Assembly (NCBI GenBank): GCA_012184525.1
Contig: WOFQ01000002.1
Span: forward strand, 558,001 to 622,000
Direction of reading: 5' to 3'
Source: Xenoacremonium recifei
Lineage: Eukaryota; Ascomycota; Sordariomycetes; Hypocreales; Nectriaceae
DNA length: 64,000 nt
Numbering within the stretch: position 1 is the stretch's first letter; each line of letters begins with the position of its first letter. Shown here in pieces: positions 11,503 through 23,503 of this stretch. The notes under the pieces are model-generated. The model was not told where the DNA came from. It ran no database searches and worked only from the letters and a program-made list of their open reading frames with translations. A program made the translations under genes and the position numbers.

Positions 11503-12902
11503 CGAACCGCAGACTCCGTGTCCTTCCCGCTTCCGTGAAACTCGATCCGAAAGAAGCCATTCTTGCGCTGGTCAAAGGTGTTGTTGGCTCTCAGTCACTT
11601 TGGCTAGGTCTGTTGGTTCCTCCATTCTTGCCGGATACCGCCGCCGTCCCCGACGAGGGAACAGCAGGCCATAAGGTTTCATCCAGAAACCCTCCATGCC
11701 TTTACCCGACTGACCGACACACCTTAGTGTTGCGTGGCACTCGAAGACGGCATTCGCGGATAGAGTCAGTCGGCCACAGCTGCTGCTGTCTCGGCGAATC
11801 GATCTGCTGGTCTCTCATCTGCAGCAGAGCCGGGCGCGTGTGAATGTAAAGCTGGAGAGGATCATCCAAGCTTCAAATCTCCATGTGTCCGTTTGCATCT
11901 TGTCGTGTCTCGTCATCGTGTCTCGCTAGCACATAGTCTAGATCCGGCACGCACCGCGAGAAACATGTCGTTATCGTCGACGCTGTCTCACACGCAGTCC
12001 ATCGCACAAAGTGTGGAGGAAAGTCCGGAAAGTATCTCGCCCTACACGCCCATATGGTGTGGTACCTCAATTGCCCCGTGCCTATTGATGGATGTGATGT
12101 GCAATGCTCTCGCATGTCCTTTGCCCTGCCGAACCTGATTCAAAGAATCGAAGAGCGTCCATAGGAGGTCCGCGCGCCCTTCTCCAGCGCCCAACCTGGA
12201 ATGAATGCACACGCAGACAGCTGTCAGGCTCATCTCTTTACCGCCACAAGCTCATTAAGCCCAAGCGCCTTGATCAATGCAATGCCCGGACCGCCTTTGT
12301 GAAGCTGTCAAAGTCGCCGCGTTCCGCAGCCCGCCTACCCGAGCTACGGAGGTACCGCCAGGACTGCTTTAAAGCACTGATAATCAGTGACCATGTAACA
12401 GTTTGGGCAGTACGACATTGCTTAGCCAAGTCGTCGCCGTAATTCCCACTTACGGCATTTCGCGTCCTCGTCAGCCCTGCCGGGCCTGCTTTCTGAGCTG
12501 TATTTTCTGCTCGGCAAGGATGTGCTAAACCTGGCTATGAAGCCGAAGCGAGAGCCGGAGCCGGAGGCGGACGCCGGACGCCGGACGATACATGGCTCGC
12601 TGTGACTGTTATGGCGTTGGGGTCGGTTTGCCGAAATGGAGCGTCGTATTTTCGTTCTGTTGCTGTTTCACCGTGATGGAGAGAACCAGAGCCAGAAGAC
12701 TCTCTCGGTGACGCTTTTCAGCAACCCCTCGTCGAGGTGAGGCCGGCCGGGGATCAGTCGGCAGCCAGTAAAACGAACACGATGTGGCGGGCGAGTGACA
12801 GAAGCCAGCAGGCCCCTCCCTTCGCGCCAGCGGCTGTGCCCAGACGTTGACAAGCAGGCCAACGACAGCACATTCTATCTAGGCTGCTCGTCTCTGCGGC
12901 AT

Positions 12903-12919
12903 ATGCATGCATGCATGCA
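12903..12919 (+). repeat. ATGC tetranucleotide repeat (self-complementary)
   Basis: Four tandem ATGC units, alternating purine-pyrimidine, so the tract is its own reverse complement. Non-coding context. Confidence 0.8.
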
Positions 12920-15900
12920 GTGTCATCCATCCGCCTGCTACCCTCCGCCCCTCATTCTTTCTCTAAACAGTCACCAGGCTTCCTTGATTTTCCCCCCTCC
13001 CCCTTCCTCGAGGCGCCAGAATGGGGAAATGGCCAAGAAGTCGATGCATACATGCATCATGTTTCATCGATCGACACGGGTGTGTGCATCCTGGATCCCG
13101 TCAATTGCCTCAAGCAATGGCGCAGCAGAATGTCGGAGGACGTCCCCTGCTGCCAAGCGAGTAAAATCTGGAGAGAATAAGGAAGTCCGAATGGGATCCA
13201 TTGTTGGTGCTGCTGCTTGTTGTTGGCGGGCCAGAGCCAAGCACGTCTTACGGTTGTGGTTGGCTCTCAGCGTCTCTCGGCCTCTCCAGCAATAGGTGCT
13301 CTCTTCCCCCCCTTCTTCATCAAACCCCTTCGGCCTTTTTCACCACGAGTTCACGCTATCTCTGTGACTCCCGAATCCCCAGTCCAGCACTAAAAACCGA
13401 ACGAGATCCGTGGGGGCTGTGTGGGCGGCTCCTCAACGGTTCTGGGCCAAGATAGCTTCCAGAAGACGAAACACGCTGAGAGCAGGGTACGATGTCTGAC
13501 CGTAGGGCTCGAGGGTGGCTGGATACAGTCCTACACGGGAAGGTCGATATGCCATCCCCGCCATTGATCGACGATGGCGTTGCAGCAGTGTGAGATATGA
13601 GTTCCATTTTGTCGTAAGGATATGCCAGGCCGCCGTACGCACATACAGTACGTAGGCTCTGTCATACGCACCGCTTGTCTGACATTCGGAGCGTTGTCGA
13701 CCGTGGAGCTGCAAAAGCGTCTCGGTTGTTTCGTTTGTTTCTAGCTTCTGGGCTTCTTCCTTAGTGTCCGTCTTGGGCTTCGGAGATCGCCCAAGACGCA
13801 TCATCCAGTCCCCTAGCATGTACCAGTACTTCCCAGTGCCGCAGACCCTCTTTAGCTGCAACTCTGAGCACTGCATCGGCATCAAACGACGCCCTCGTCT
13901 CCTCTCTTGGACCATAACAAGGTCTGGCCCCGAATGCTTGCATCAACAACCTCCCCTGTTCTGGGGCCAGTGCTTCGCTGGCAAGCGTTCACAGCCCATC
14001 ACCTGACCAGCAGAGCGCCCACTTGGCGGCAGCTATGGGCCATGGCAGATCGTTATTGAATCGGACAAGGCCAGTGCTATTCTGATATGGCGTACTCGGT
14101 ACTTCACGCCTATACAGACCCCCGATTTTTGATACTCTGCTAGGTTAAGAATTCTCAACAAGCGAGAGCACTCGCGTTGCTTGCCTCCGCCGCCAAGGGA
14201 TCCGTTGCATTCGCCATCGTCTGTGCAGCGTGACGTTGTCGCTGTTGGTCCTGACATCTCATGACCTAGCAGATTACTCCGGTCGACCGCTCGTAATAAG
14301 AGCTGCAACAGGCGGCCGACGAAACGTTCTGTTGGTGGTCCGTGGAAATCGTCCTCTCTCGGATCGGGGCGCCGCCATATCGGCCATTTTCCCCTTCTGG
14401 AGCCGAGTAACGGCTTTCCTCGCCGAACCTCCCACGGGGTAATACTGATTATTGCCTTATGTCATCTACTGGTGTCGTTGCTTTTCCTGAGCCTCCCTTC
14501 TCTCGGTCTCGGGTTGGCTGGCTCTGTATCGGCCGTAACTAAGAGGTGGCTTTCATGGTGGCGTCGACTTGTAGTAGAATCTAGACAAGGCGCAACGCCC
14601 TCGAGGCGCTCGACTTTGCATAGCGAACGCCCCCTTCCGAGCCGGTGCCCTCTGAGATTACCACTGTTGGTGACAGACGTGAGGACCACTGAACACTCTT
14701 GTTCCTTTGGGCATTGTTGGCCTACCATGCAATCTCCTGTAGCATTCTCTCCCACGCTGTGGCGTTAAAGTTTAAGTTGTCAAGGAGATGACGCGAGAGA
14801 GTAAAAGCCAACGCGTTAGCGGAAAAGAAGCAATGCAACGGCGCCCGGTTGCTGAGGCTGTTGGTTACTCCCACGATGGGACCAGACGGTGAGACGCCGA
14901 TGCAGGTGACGAGGGCCAATCTTTGGTTGCAATGATGAAAAGCTGGTTCTCGGCACTGTATAGCTCGCGCTGCGCAAAGGGAACTGTGTCATCTCGTTCA
15001 CTAACGACCAACATCAGCTGTGATAACGCCCAACCTCGTCTCCATATCCCAACACTTACAGCGTACAGTAGACCTCGCTGACGCCGGACACCGTGAAGTA
15101 CCTCGGAGGGACCTAGCCGCGGCAGTTGGATCGTCCAGTGTTTTTTCCATGCTCAAACAGCCTACATCCTTCTCCTTTAGAAACATCCCTCCCGATTCAT
15201 CCCGGCGTCAACCATTTCCCCCTCAACCTCAAGACAGCCTGGTATGTGTCGGTTTAGCAAGGTGCCCCTCTGTATCCCTGCACACCGGTGAAGATAGTTC
15301 CAAATTACTCGCTAGGCGAGAATGCTCTCGAGCGCTCTCTCACGATGTCTTATCCCGGCACCTCCCGCAACAGGAGATGTCGTGTTTCCTTTTGCGTCGC
15401 CGAGCATGAACGAGAAAAGAGTTTTCTTCAATCCTAGCCCCCCCCTTCGCTTCGCTCGGTCCCGTCATCACATTCTCCATGCGACGGAACAAGATGGGCG
15501 TGAGATGCGATTTGTCTACGACCCGAGCCTAATGGGGCAACGCTGCAACGCTAGAAATAGGCGCGGGGAGGGCGAAGCGTGCATCCAAGTTCGTTGAGGC
15601 AGAAGGGTTTGCCTGAGTTGCGGTCTGAACGCATGCATCCGTACTTCCGAACTACCTAGGCATGTCAGTAGAGCCCTCTCTCAGGACAAATTGGGACAAC
15701 GATGACTGTCTCGTCATTTTTGCGTACCCGAGTGCTCACTATTGTCACCGTTTGCTCATTGTCTTTGCCCGGCGCTTTCAGGGCCTGGAACCGCCAGCCA
15801 CAGGGATACTTCCTCCGGACCAGCGTCCTCGTCCCCGCAAATGCCACATGGGAAGAACCCGTAGTCAAGCATGATCCCGCTGTCCAATTCGAATGCCCAC

Positions 15901-18900
15901 CCCCTGTGACCCCTGACAGGCTCAACCGCCGAGCCAGCGACATTCCACTCTGTGTTGGTGATGAGTCCGAGCCATTACCCGCACCTTGATTGGACTCTTC
16001 TCTTCTCGTGCTCCTCAAAACTGTATCACGTGCGTTACGCGTAAGGCCTAACTTCCGGTGATATTCGCCGACGGAAGGCTTATGCTATTAGCCTGATGTA
16101 AAAGGGCATTGAAACAGAGTCCTGTCAAAGTCAAGTCCCCGCCGCAGCCGATCTTCCGACGCTTTCCTCAGCGCATGTACCTCCGAACTGAGGGCCAAGA
16201 CACCGAATGGCATCCTCTTGTGTTTTCGACCCCTTCTTGAAGGATCCTTGAACCGATGAAGCGCCGGGTTCGCATAAGGAGTACGTCAGCCGCCACATCC
16301 GTATCCATGCTCTTAGCTTTGGATTATTGTATCTCGTCTCGTTTGATACTCGAAACGACACACGCCTTTGCAACCATCGGCTATTCGCCTGCCATAATGG
16401 AGCCGTGATCTACCTCCGATCAGCATATTGACGGCTTTTGCAGTTTCTGACTCGTCAGAGCTGGGACCCCGACTTTTGTTCTCCAGCTGAAACGTGGAGT
16501 AAACTCGCAGAGATCGTACCATGGCGGCTCCGGGGCTCCATTACGGAGCTAGGTCTGATACCGTCACCTGCTGACTTGCTGCCTCGAGGAAGTACCTCTT
16601 TCTCTCCGCACAGGCATGTATACTCTTTTTTGGGAAGTTACAGAGTGTTTCGAATCCTCTGTGCAGGAGGCTGAATTTGGCAAGACAGCATTGACGAGAG
16701 GTCACATTGTGATTCTCCATACTCCTCCCCCTAGGTGGATGCGGCTTTCGTGTCATAAGAGGAGACAAGAATCCGGAGCTGTGATGTACCCTCTGGGAAA
16801 TGGAAGCCTTTGAAAGTTTCTAAAGTGCAGCATTAACAAAGTCATTTCAAAGACCAGTCAACAGCAATGCACTCACAAGGTAAATGTGTTCCCCATTGTG
16901 AGATCACAAATTGAAACTGACCGATTGGACAGCTCCTGTACCTACAAAGGATATGAGATCCTCATCGAGTCCGACTTCAAGACCGCAGAGCATCGTAGTG
17001 TTCCTTTCAGCCTTACAGTTAGGCTTGCGCCTCCGGCCGATCGCTTTTCAGGCTGAAGTTCCTGCAACTCGAGAGATGATAGGGTCTCTTCAGGAGAAAC
17101 ATCGTTTCGATCTCAATGATAAGGTTAACATCAACCTTTTAGAATATCTGAAAGACGATCATATATAAAGAATCCCTAGGCCGCACAATGTGAAACAAAC
17201 CAATCGCTGACTTCTCATCTCAAGAGGAGAAAAGCCGTTACGCCAGCTTCCTGCAACCAGATCTGATGCCAACTGAACGGCGTGAATAGGACTTGAGTTT
17301 ATCAACCGAGTACCGTGTATTCGTCTCTGTGTCTGATTGTATCAGGCACGAGTCGAAGCCTCGAGTTGGCACTATATTCGGTTGTCGTTTCCTCAGATTC
17401 CAGAAAACACCACGTCGGAAACATGTCCACAAGAATAAGAAGCCAGCCTCCCAGTTGCTGTTCCATGCGAGCACTAACTCCATGCTGTTAGCATTTTATA
17501 ATTGTCGGTCTTGAGATAGCTCTGTACTCAGTTCCTCGATCAACCCATGGATGAAACTACGGAATAATTAGCCCAGATTCACCTTTGGCACGTCGACTCA
17601 TCGAAATCACGATCCTTGGCCAGAATTAGATGCCGTTATCCTAGACCTCAGCAGGCAAAGCTCCGACTCCACCCGGATCGGGAGGGTTCGTTACCCGCGC
17701 ACGATACATGGCGTGCTTCAAAGTTCGAAAGCAAACTGAACGGTGGGGCTCATTCGACAAGCGTTGAAGTGCTGGTTAGCAAGTTGCTGTGGCCGGGGGG
17801 CCTAACCCTGGTTTCTGCTCACTTGTTTCCGTTGGTGTTTGTTGTTGAACCTGGGTCGGCGTCGTTTTGCGTTCTCAACACGGACGGGACCCAAGACGAA
17901 AACGAGCCCACGAATCCGCCCCGGAGCAGAGAAGCATCCTAGGCCGGACTTGGACTCCTCCGGGCCACGCAATATTCGCAGTGCAGTACGGAGTACCGGC
18001 GACTGTGGCTCAACGTAACCTTCTTAGGACCGCACTGAACTACATCTAGCCGACATCGAGGCCTGTGCTAAGCTTGTCAGTAGCTTGCGTCGAGCCTCCA
18101 CAAGAGCCCACATTCTCTTCCTCCGAAATATCCATTCCGCACGCTTGAGGACACCATCCTGGTTGATTAGCGAAGATACCCACGTGTGTTCGGCTGGGAA
18201 TCCCTGGCTTGCCTTAAGCGCTGGATCAAAACCCAACATCCACTGTTCCTTCACGCCCTTCAGCCAGAAGGGATGCATGAAAGCAGCATGTAATCGAATG
18301 CTTGACAGTGTTGTCGCCATTACCTCATAGAGAAACAACGGTCAACCCCGTCGATCAGCTGTGACCATGGACGATTCGCCCGCCGGGATCACCGAGCCGC
18401 CTAAGCTCCTAGGCTGCTAGATTCCTTGATTCTTTTGCCGAGGGACAACATATGCTGGAAATCAGATGGAATGACGAAAAATAATTCCTCTTCTCGACTC
18501 ACAATCACGCCGTAAAGGTACTGACATCAAATCTGAGCAGTTGCTGAGACCAACCTCTCGCGCAACATCCGAGAGGAAGCCAAGAGGGGCGTAAGCTGCA
18601 GGTCGACGGAAAGGGTATCAAATCGTGGGATCATAGGGTCACGCCCTGAAATGTGCATCGACATCCACGATTCTATTTCGATTTTTAGAGGATCATGTGG
18701 ACTAGAATGTCTGCCTCGGTGAGCCGATAGACGTATGAAATCTGACTGCATAAAGTCTGTCAGCCATTTGCCCGCTTTATCACTTGGAGGTACTGAGGAG
18801 CAAACCTGGCTCGCAGAGCCCAGAATCACAAGATCAGTAACTTCCCTTTTTAGGGAGACTTCACGACTTCATGCGCCATGCTTTAGAATATTTGTTGAAA

Positions 18901-20348
18901 ATACGATACGGAGTTCGCCTCGTTTTGGGCTCGTAATGGGGCACTCTCAACTCCCACTTGGAATAGTACTTACCTTAGGTAGAACTACTGCCTCATCTGC
19001 CAGGTTGTCGTCTTCTCCCCCAACCCCACGCATCATCCCGTGTCGAGCCCCGCGCCGAGCCGCAATGATTCTGTGCTGGTTTGTAAGAGTAATACCCGCT
19101 CAACCCACATATAGAAGTATGAGTGAGCTGTACTTAGGGGGTGATTCGAATGAACCGTAGGTCATGTAAGTGGATGATATGTAACATCGTGCGACAAATA
19201 GACGCGAGAATCGATCCAGCCTTGGGAAAGTGACCCGAGATAGGGCACTTCAAAACTTCATCCAGCTGTGTTGTATCCTTGTGGGTGTGCCGTATACCAC
19301 AAGAACCACAAATCTCAATGCATCAAAGACATTGCGTAAATTCTATACACGAGGTCTCTGACGAGGCATTCATCGTCTCTGCGAAATGGGAATCTGCATG
19401 GAAGTAAAGATGGTCATGTGCTCAATGCAAGTTCTTCAGCCAAACGTCGAGGACGACAATCGCCATAACTTTCATTGGCAGTTTGTGAGCAGATCGAACT
19501 TTGACAAGAAGATGTTCAAAGTAAGAACAACGTGCTGAGAGACGATTTCGCTGTCGCTGACGATATGCTCTGGGAGTGACCTGTTTGGAGTGCTGTCGGT
19601 AGAACCAGCTGAAGCCTATATCTCAAAGTTTAATACAACATAAATAGACGTCAGCACAAGAAGTATATTAGCCTTGTCTGGCAATCATTGCAGATACCAA
19701 GAACCGTGTCCGATCATTGAGATGCACCGAAAGCTCATCTCCACGGCCGAGAAGGAGTCTGAACGGTCATAACAACAACACTCCGGAGGGTCATCATTGG
19801 ACCAAAATGCGATGATACCCACGGTTTAGAATGGCAAAATACGAGCGGTCACACAGGCTTGAATTTAGCACGATGGTGTGAACGACTTCAGTTCTTTGGT
19901 CTTCTGAAACAACTGTCGGAAGCTCGAGGAGTGAGAAGGAGTGTGCAAAACATTTCCCCAGAACCGCAATTCGTTGAGAGTTTTGTGTGCTCTGGATCTA
20001 GGGCAGAAAATGTGTAGCTGATCGTTCTTTCCTCTTGAAGCTTCGGGAGGTAAGTGCAGATGCTGACGCCAAAGTGGAAGCCAGACGCTCCGGATTCAGG
20101 ATGCTCTTGCCCTGTCAAGCAGAATTCGAAGGCCTCTGGGATAGATCGTACGCCTTCCCTAGGAAATGGAAGATATTTTAAGAGACCAGGTTGGACGGCC
20201 ATCTCCTGAACATATCAAAGTCATTAATTGCACATGATATCTTGGCCTCCAAGCTGTCCACCGTATCCCAGACGAAAACGTGCTTACGCTATGCTTTTTT
20301 CTCCCAACTTTTTGTCATATTCCCCTCTCAGGATTACCTTTTTCTATC

Positions 20349-21242
20349 TCACGGCCAGAGCTCCGTCGTCTCCCACGAGGTTCCATCAACTAGCTTGTAA
20401 TTCCATCTCTTCCCTTCTGCAGGGTCAGTCAAGTCGACCCGATCCACCTCCTCTGGCACGATTACAATCACTCTGAAGTTCTTCCTCGCTATTTCGTCAT
20501 GGAGATCCTCGACCTGCTGACCTAATCCAAGACCTTTGCTAGGTTTCTCACTCAGTGGTGTCCCAGGAGGAGGGTTTCGGAACGAGCCCCTCATGCCAGG
20601 ACTCAAGTTGCCAAAGTGTGCCGTCAGCTCCCTGCTCCAGCTCCAAGTGCTGGTATCTCCAGTGCTGCGCATATGGGCCTGTATGATCTTCTTCACTGAG
20701 GATGCCGCTTCGGTGTCGATATCGGGCCCAATGATATAAGCTCGGCCACGCAAACGCCACTGAGTCTTGTCTGGAACGGCCCAGAAGGTGGCCTCCACGG
20801 GGCCGCCGCCACCGGACTGAGGCGCTGCATCAGAGGTGTTCCCTAGCAGTTCCGGGATTTTCTCCATGCGGACGTCAGTTGTGATGGTGAGCAGATCCGA
20901 CTCATACGCGTCTGGGTTGAGATCGGCTGTGTTCTTGGGGTTGGTCGGTAGGCTGGCCCAGAGACCACGAAACACAACGGTTCGAGACCGCGGGACGAAG
21001 GGGGTGTTTGCAGCCGAGGCTGAGGCTGTGTCCACGGGATGAATCGTGCTAAAGTTGAAGATTGGCGCCTCCATGTTGTCAATGTGAGAGAGGAAGTCGG
21101 CTCTCCATGGCCCGGCAAGAACTGGATGTGACGGCATGCTGCGCGAGATGTGTTGGAGAATCTGCATGGTGCGAGATACAGAGCGCCTCATGGGATACGC
21201 GCTGGATGAATGAATCAAGATATCTTCGATTTGACCTGACAA
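20349..21242 (-). CDS. pyridoxamine 5'-phosphate oxidase-like FMN-binding protein (Alr4036 type)
   Basis: The frame encodes 297 residues resembling the fungal Alr4036-type branch of the pyridoxamine-phosphate-oxidase fold, a split-barrel FMN-binding domain. Family cues are GPWRADFLSHI near the start, the TVVFRGLW strand, ITTDVRMEKI, the FWAVPDKTQWRLRG segment typical of the flavin-binding barrel, and the C-terminal RWNYKLVDGTSW. The catalytic role in fungi is not settled; redox or vitamin B6-related chemistry is a family-level guess. No intron is visible. Two starts are possible: ATG at 21242 (used here), giving an Arg/Ser-rich leader that might target mitochondria, or ATG at 21137 (MPSHPVLAGPWR), which matches the compact start expected of the family. 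The gene stands alone, flanked by long non-coding stretches. Confidence 0.85.
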   Translation of the reverse strand: MSGQIEDILIHSSSAYPMRRSVSRTMQILQHISRSMPSHPVLAGPWRADFLSHIDNMEAPIFNFSTIHPVDTASASAANTPFVPRSRTVVFRGLWASLPTNPKNTADLNPDAYESDLLTITTDVRMEKIPELLGNTSDAAPQSGGGGPVEATFWAVPDKTQWRLRGRAYIIGPDIDTEAASSVKKIIQAHMRSTGDTSTWSWSRELTAHFGNLSPGMRGSFRNPPPGTPLSEKPSKGLGLGQQVEDLHDEIARKNFRVIVIVPEEVDRVDLTDPAEGKRWNYKLVDGTSWETTELWP

Positions 21243-23503
21243 CGCTTTGAGATGTTGTCTTACGAATAGTTCAATTAAGGTGATGAGGCAGGCGAGCGGC
21301 TCGTAATCCCGGCTGAGATCCCCACCTAACCAGCGATCGATGATTCATGTACTGCTCTGTACCTGAGAGACTGAGGGCACCCATTCTATGATTCTATGTA
21401 AATTCATTGGATGAACCTGAAGGGCCCAATTTGGCAGCTTGTAGCTATGAAGGGGACTCGTTAGTGAAAGACAGTTCAAGTCTGACTTCTGCGGTGTACA
21501 GAATTCTTTCCGAGAGGCTTGCTTCAGCACGTGTTGGTCGTCGGGATTGGGTGGCCGCCAATTAACGAACGGCCTAACACTGCTGGAGGAGTGACGGATG
21601 ATTTCCCCTTTGTCCTAGCCCTGCAGAAAATATTCAGAGGCTGGGGCTTAATCAGTCAAATAATCTAAGATCTATCTCTTCATAGGTGGAATTCAATGAG
21701 AGACATCCAAATGAGCTTCGGCGACCATGACGTCTAAAGGCCTTGTTTGGCTTCACGTCATCTCTGTAAGTCTTCGCTTACAGGGCCCTTTCTGCAGCCT
21801 CCCATCATTTTAGTTGCCACCCATTGGCCCAGGACCCTAGCAAACGGGCGATGATCAGTTCGATGGCAGGCCGAGACCAGCTCGGATAGCTAGCGGCTGG
21901 GTAGTCGACGACTTAAATTACGGGCGGTTGGGGGAGGTGCAGGAGGGCTGAAGGCGTGAGAATGCAGAGAGACGCAGTAAGAAATTGGGCTCTTGAAGCT
22001 CTCCAGAAGAAGCATTGGGTGGCGACGATCAGGTTCTGGAAATGTTCGCGTCCTGGAGTTGGGGTAGAAAACCGACTCGCTCAAGTGTAGGGCGGAGCCG
22101 TTTTGGGGGAAATACGGAATCGGGCAGAGTGTCCAGATCCGTAATAAGCAAGCCCTGCGACCTCAGTGAGAGCCTGGATTGAGTTCGTGTGAGTGGATTA
22201 TGGCTCGTTTTCTGTGGATTGATATGTCTCAGAGCATCCCTATCGCTGGATCGAACATGTCGGTCACCGATGTCGCTATTTTGCCGGGCCGAGCTTCTTG
22301 GATGGGAGATGGGCTCCGTGTTGGGGCTGGTGAGCTAGCAAGGGTGCACATTGGCGAAGTACTTGGGCGGGAGGGGGAGCGCTGCGGTTGACAGGTGTCC
22401 GGCAGTTGAAGTCGAGGCTGACGAGAGAGCTGCTATTTGTCTTGGCTGATCGCCCGAGGGATCGATTGCAGGGCGGCCGTGGGAGCGGCCAACATGACAC
22501 TGCTTCCTCGTCTCTCCCGCTGAAGAGAAGGACATTTACATAGTAGTCTATAGCCAACGGACTCAACTCCGAGCCCGCCCCCCAGACTTCAAAGTGTGGA
22601 TGGAGGAGACGAGGTGAGTGGGTTTTCGCATCGCAAGCCACGGGTGGCATTAACAGGGCATGATGACATCGGTTCGCCGGAGCCGGCACTTGACGCGCCA
22701 ATCCTCATCGTCCAGGCTGCCTCAGGCCAGGCCTGACGGGACGGAGGAAGTACCTTTGGTACCTTTCAGAATGCGGGCAAGGCCAGTGACTGGGACGGTG
22801 GCAGTGGCAGTGTTGTTGTTGGGCTTGGCTGGGCTGGGACGGGCTGGGCTGGGCTGAGCTGGCTGGTAAGGGCCCACGGGGAACGGGGGAGAATTCTCAA
22901 GCCCGACGGCTGTTCAGCCATGCATGCATGACTTTCCCGTGATTTCCTTGCCTTCTTCAATTCTCGCTCTTTGTTTGCTTTGGCTTCTACTGGAACGCTG
23001 CTGTCTGTTGGCCGCTCTACTATTACTACTGCAAACAAACCGCTGGGCTGGGGCTATCATCGGGCTCCCCGCCTTTTTTTCTTTTTATTTCCCTCTCGTC
23101 TGTGGCTATTTCTCGAAGGATTCCGTTATTCCCATCTTATTTCTCAAAAAAATCGCATCCCCGACTCATAGGCAGGCCACGCCTCGCTTCACCCAGTTTA
23201 TTCCCAGCGTCAAAGCCGACGGGATCTGGGGAAAACGACGTGTTACAGCTGGCAATTCGCAGCTGCAACCCTCGCCAGGTCTTTATTTCCGGCCGGGCTG
23301 AGAGTAAGAGCCTCACATGCCGGAGGAGCCATCGCGCGGCCCGGGATTCGCACCTCTTGCCAGCCCTCACCGTCTCCGACGCCCGTCTTCGGCCTGCGGC
23401 TGAGGAGGAGAGGCCACGGAGGGAAGACCGGGGAAGGACTTGACGCGCTCTTTGAGCCTCAGTGAGTAGCAGCACTCGCACTCGCCCTGTTCTCCGAGCA
23501 TCG
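21243..23503. other. intergenic region and long promoter/leader of the Zn2Cys6 gene
   Basis: About 2.26 kb between two divergent genes, so it should hold both promoters. The part from about 22.8 to 23.5 kb has GGGCTG-type repeats, T-rich and CT-rich tracts and is probably 5' leader of the regulator. No ORF here has recognisable features. Confidence 0.5.

Larger units (their letters stand above)
8925..20348. other. gene-poor region of about 11.4 kb
   Basis: No ORF in this stretch shows a domain, an intron-exon pattern or coding-like composition that I trust. The first 1.5 kb looks like leader and promoter of the minus-strand gene at 7.6 kb (long purine runs on the plus strand). From about 10 to 13 kb the DNA has many microsatellites (CAG, CA, ATGC) and GC-rich ORFs of 150-310 codons made of low-complexity sequence. 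From about 13.4 to 20.3 kb it is ordinary-looking single-copy DNA with stops in all frames. I found no tRNA, 5S rRNA, terminal repeat or transposase signature. It could hold non-coding RNAs, a distant regulatory region or a decayed element. Confidence 0.5.

Noticed and set aside
19888..20202. 104-codon minus-strand ORF that looks slightly protein-like
   Set aside because: No intron, domain or neighbour supports it, and its composition is not clearly coding. I could not tell it from chance.
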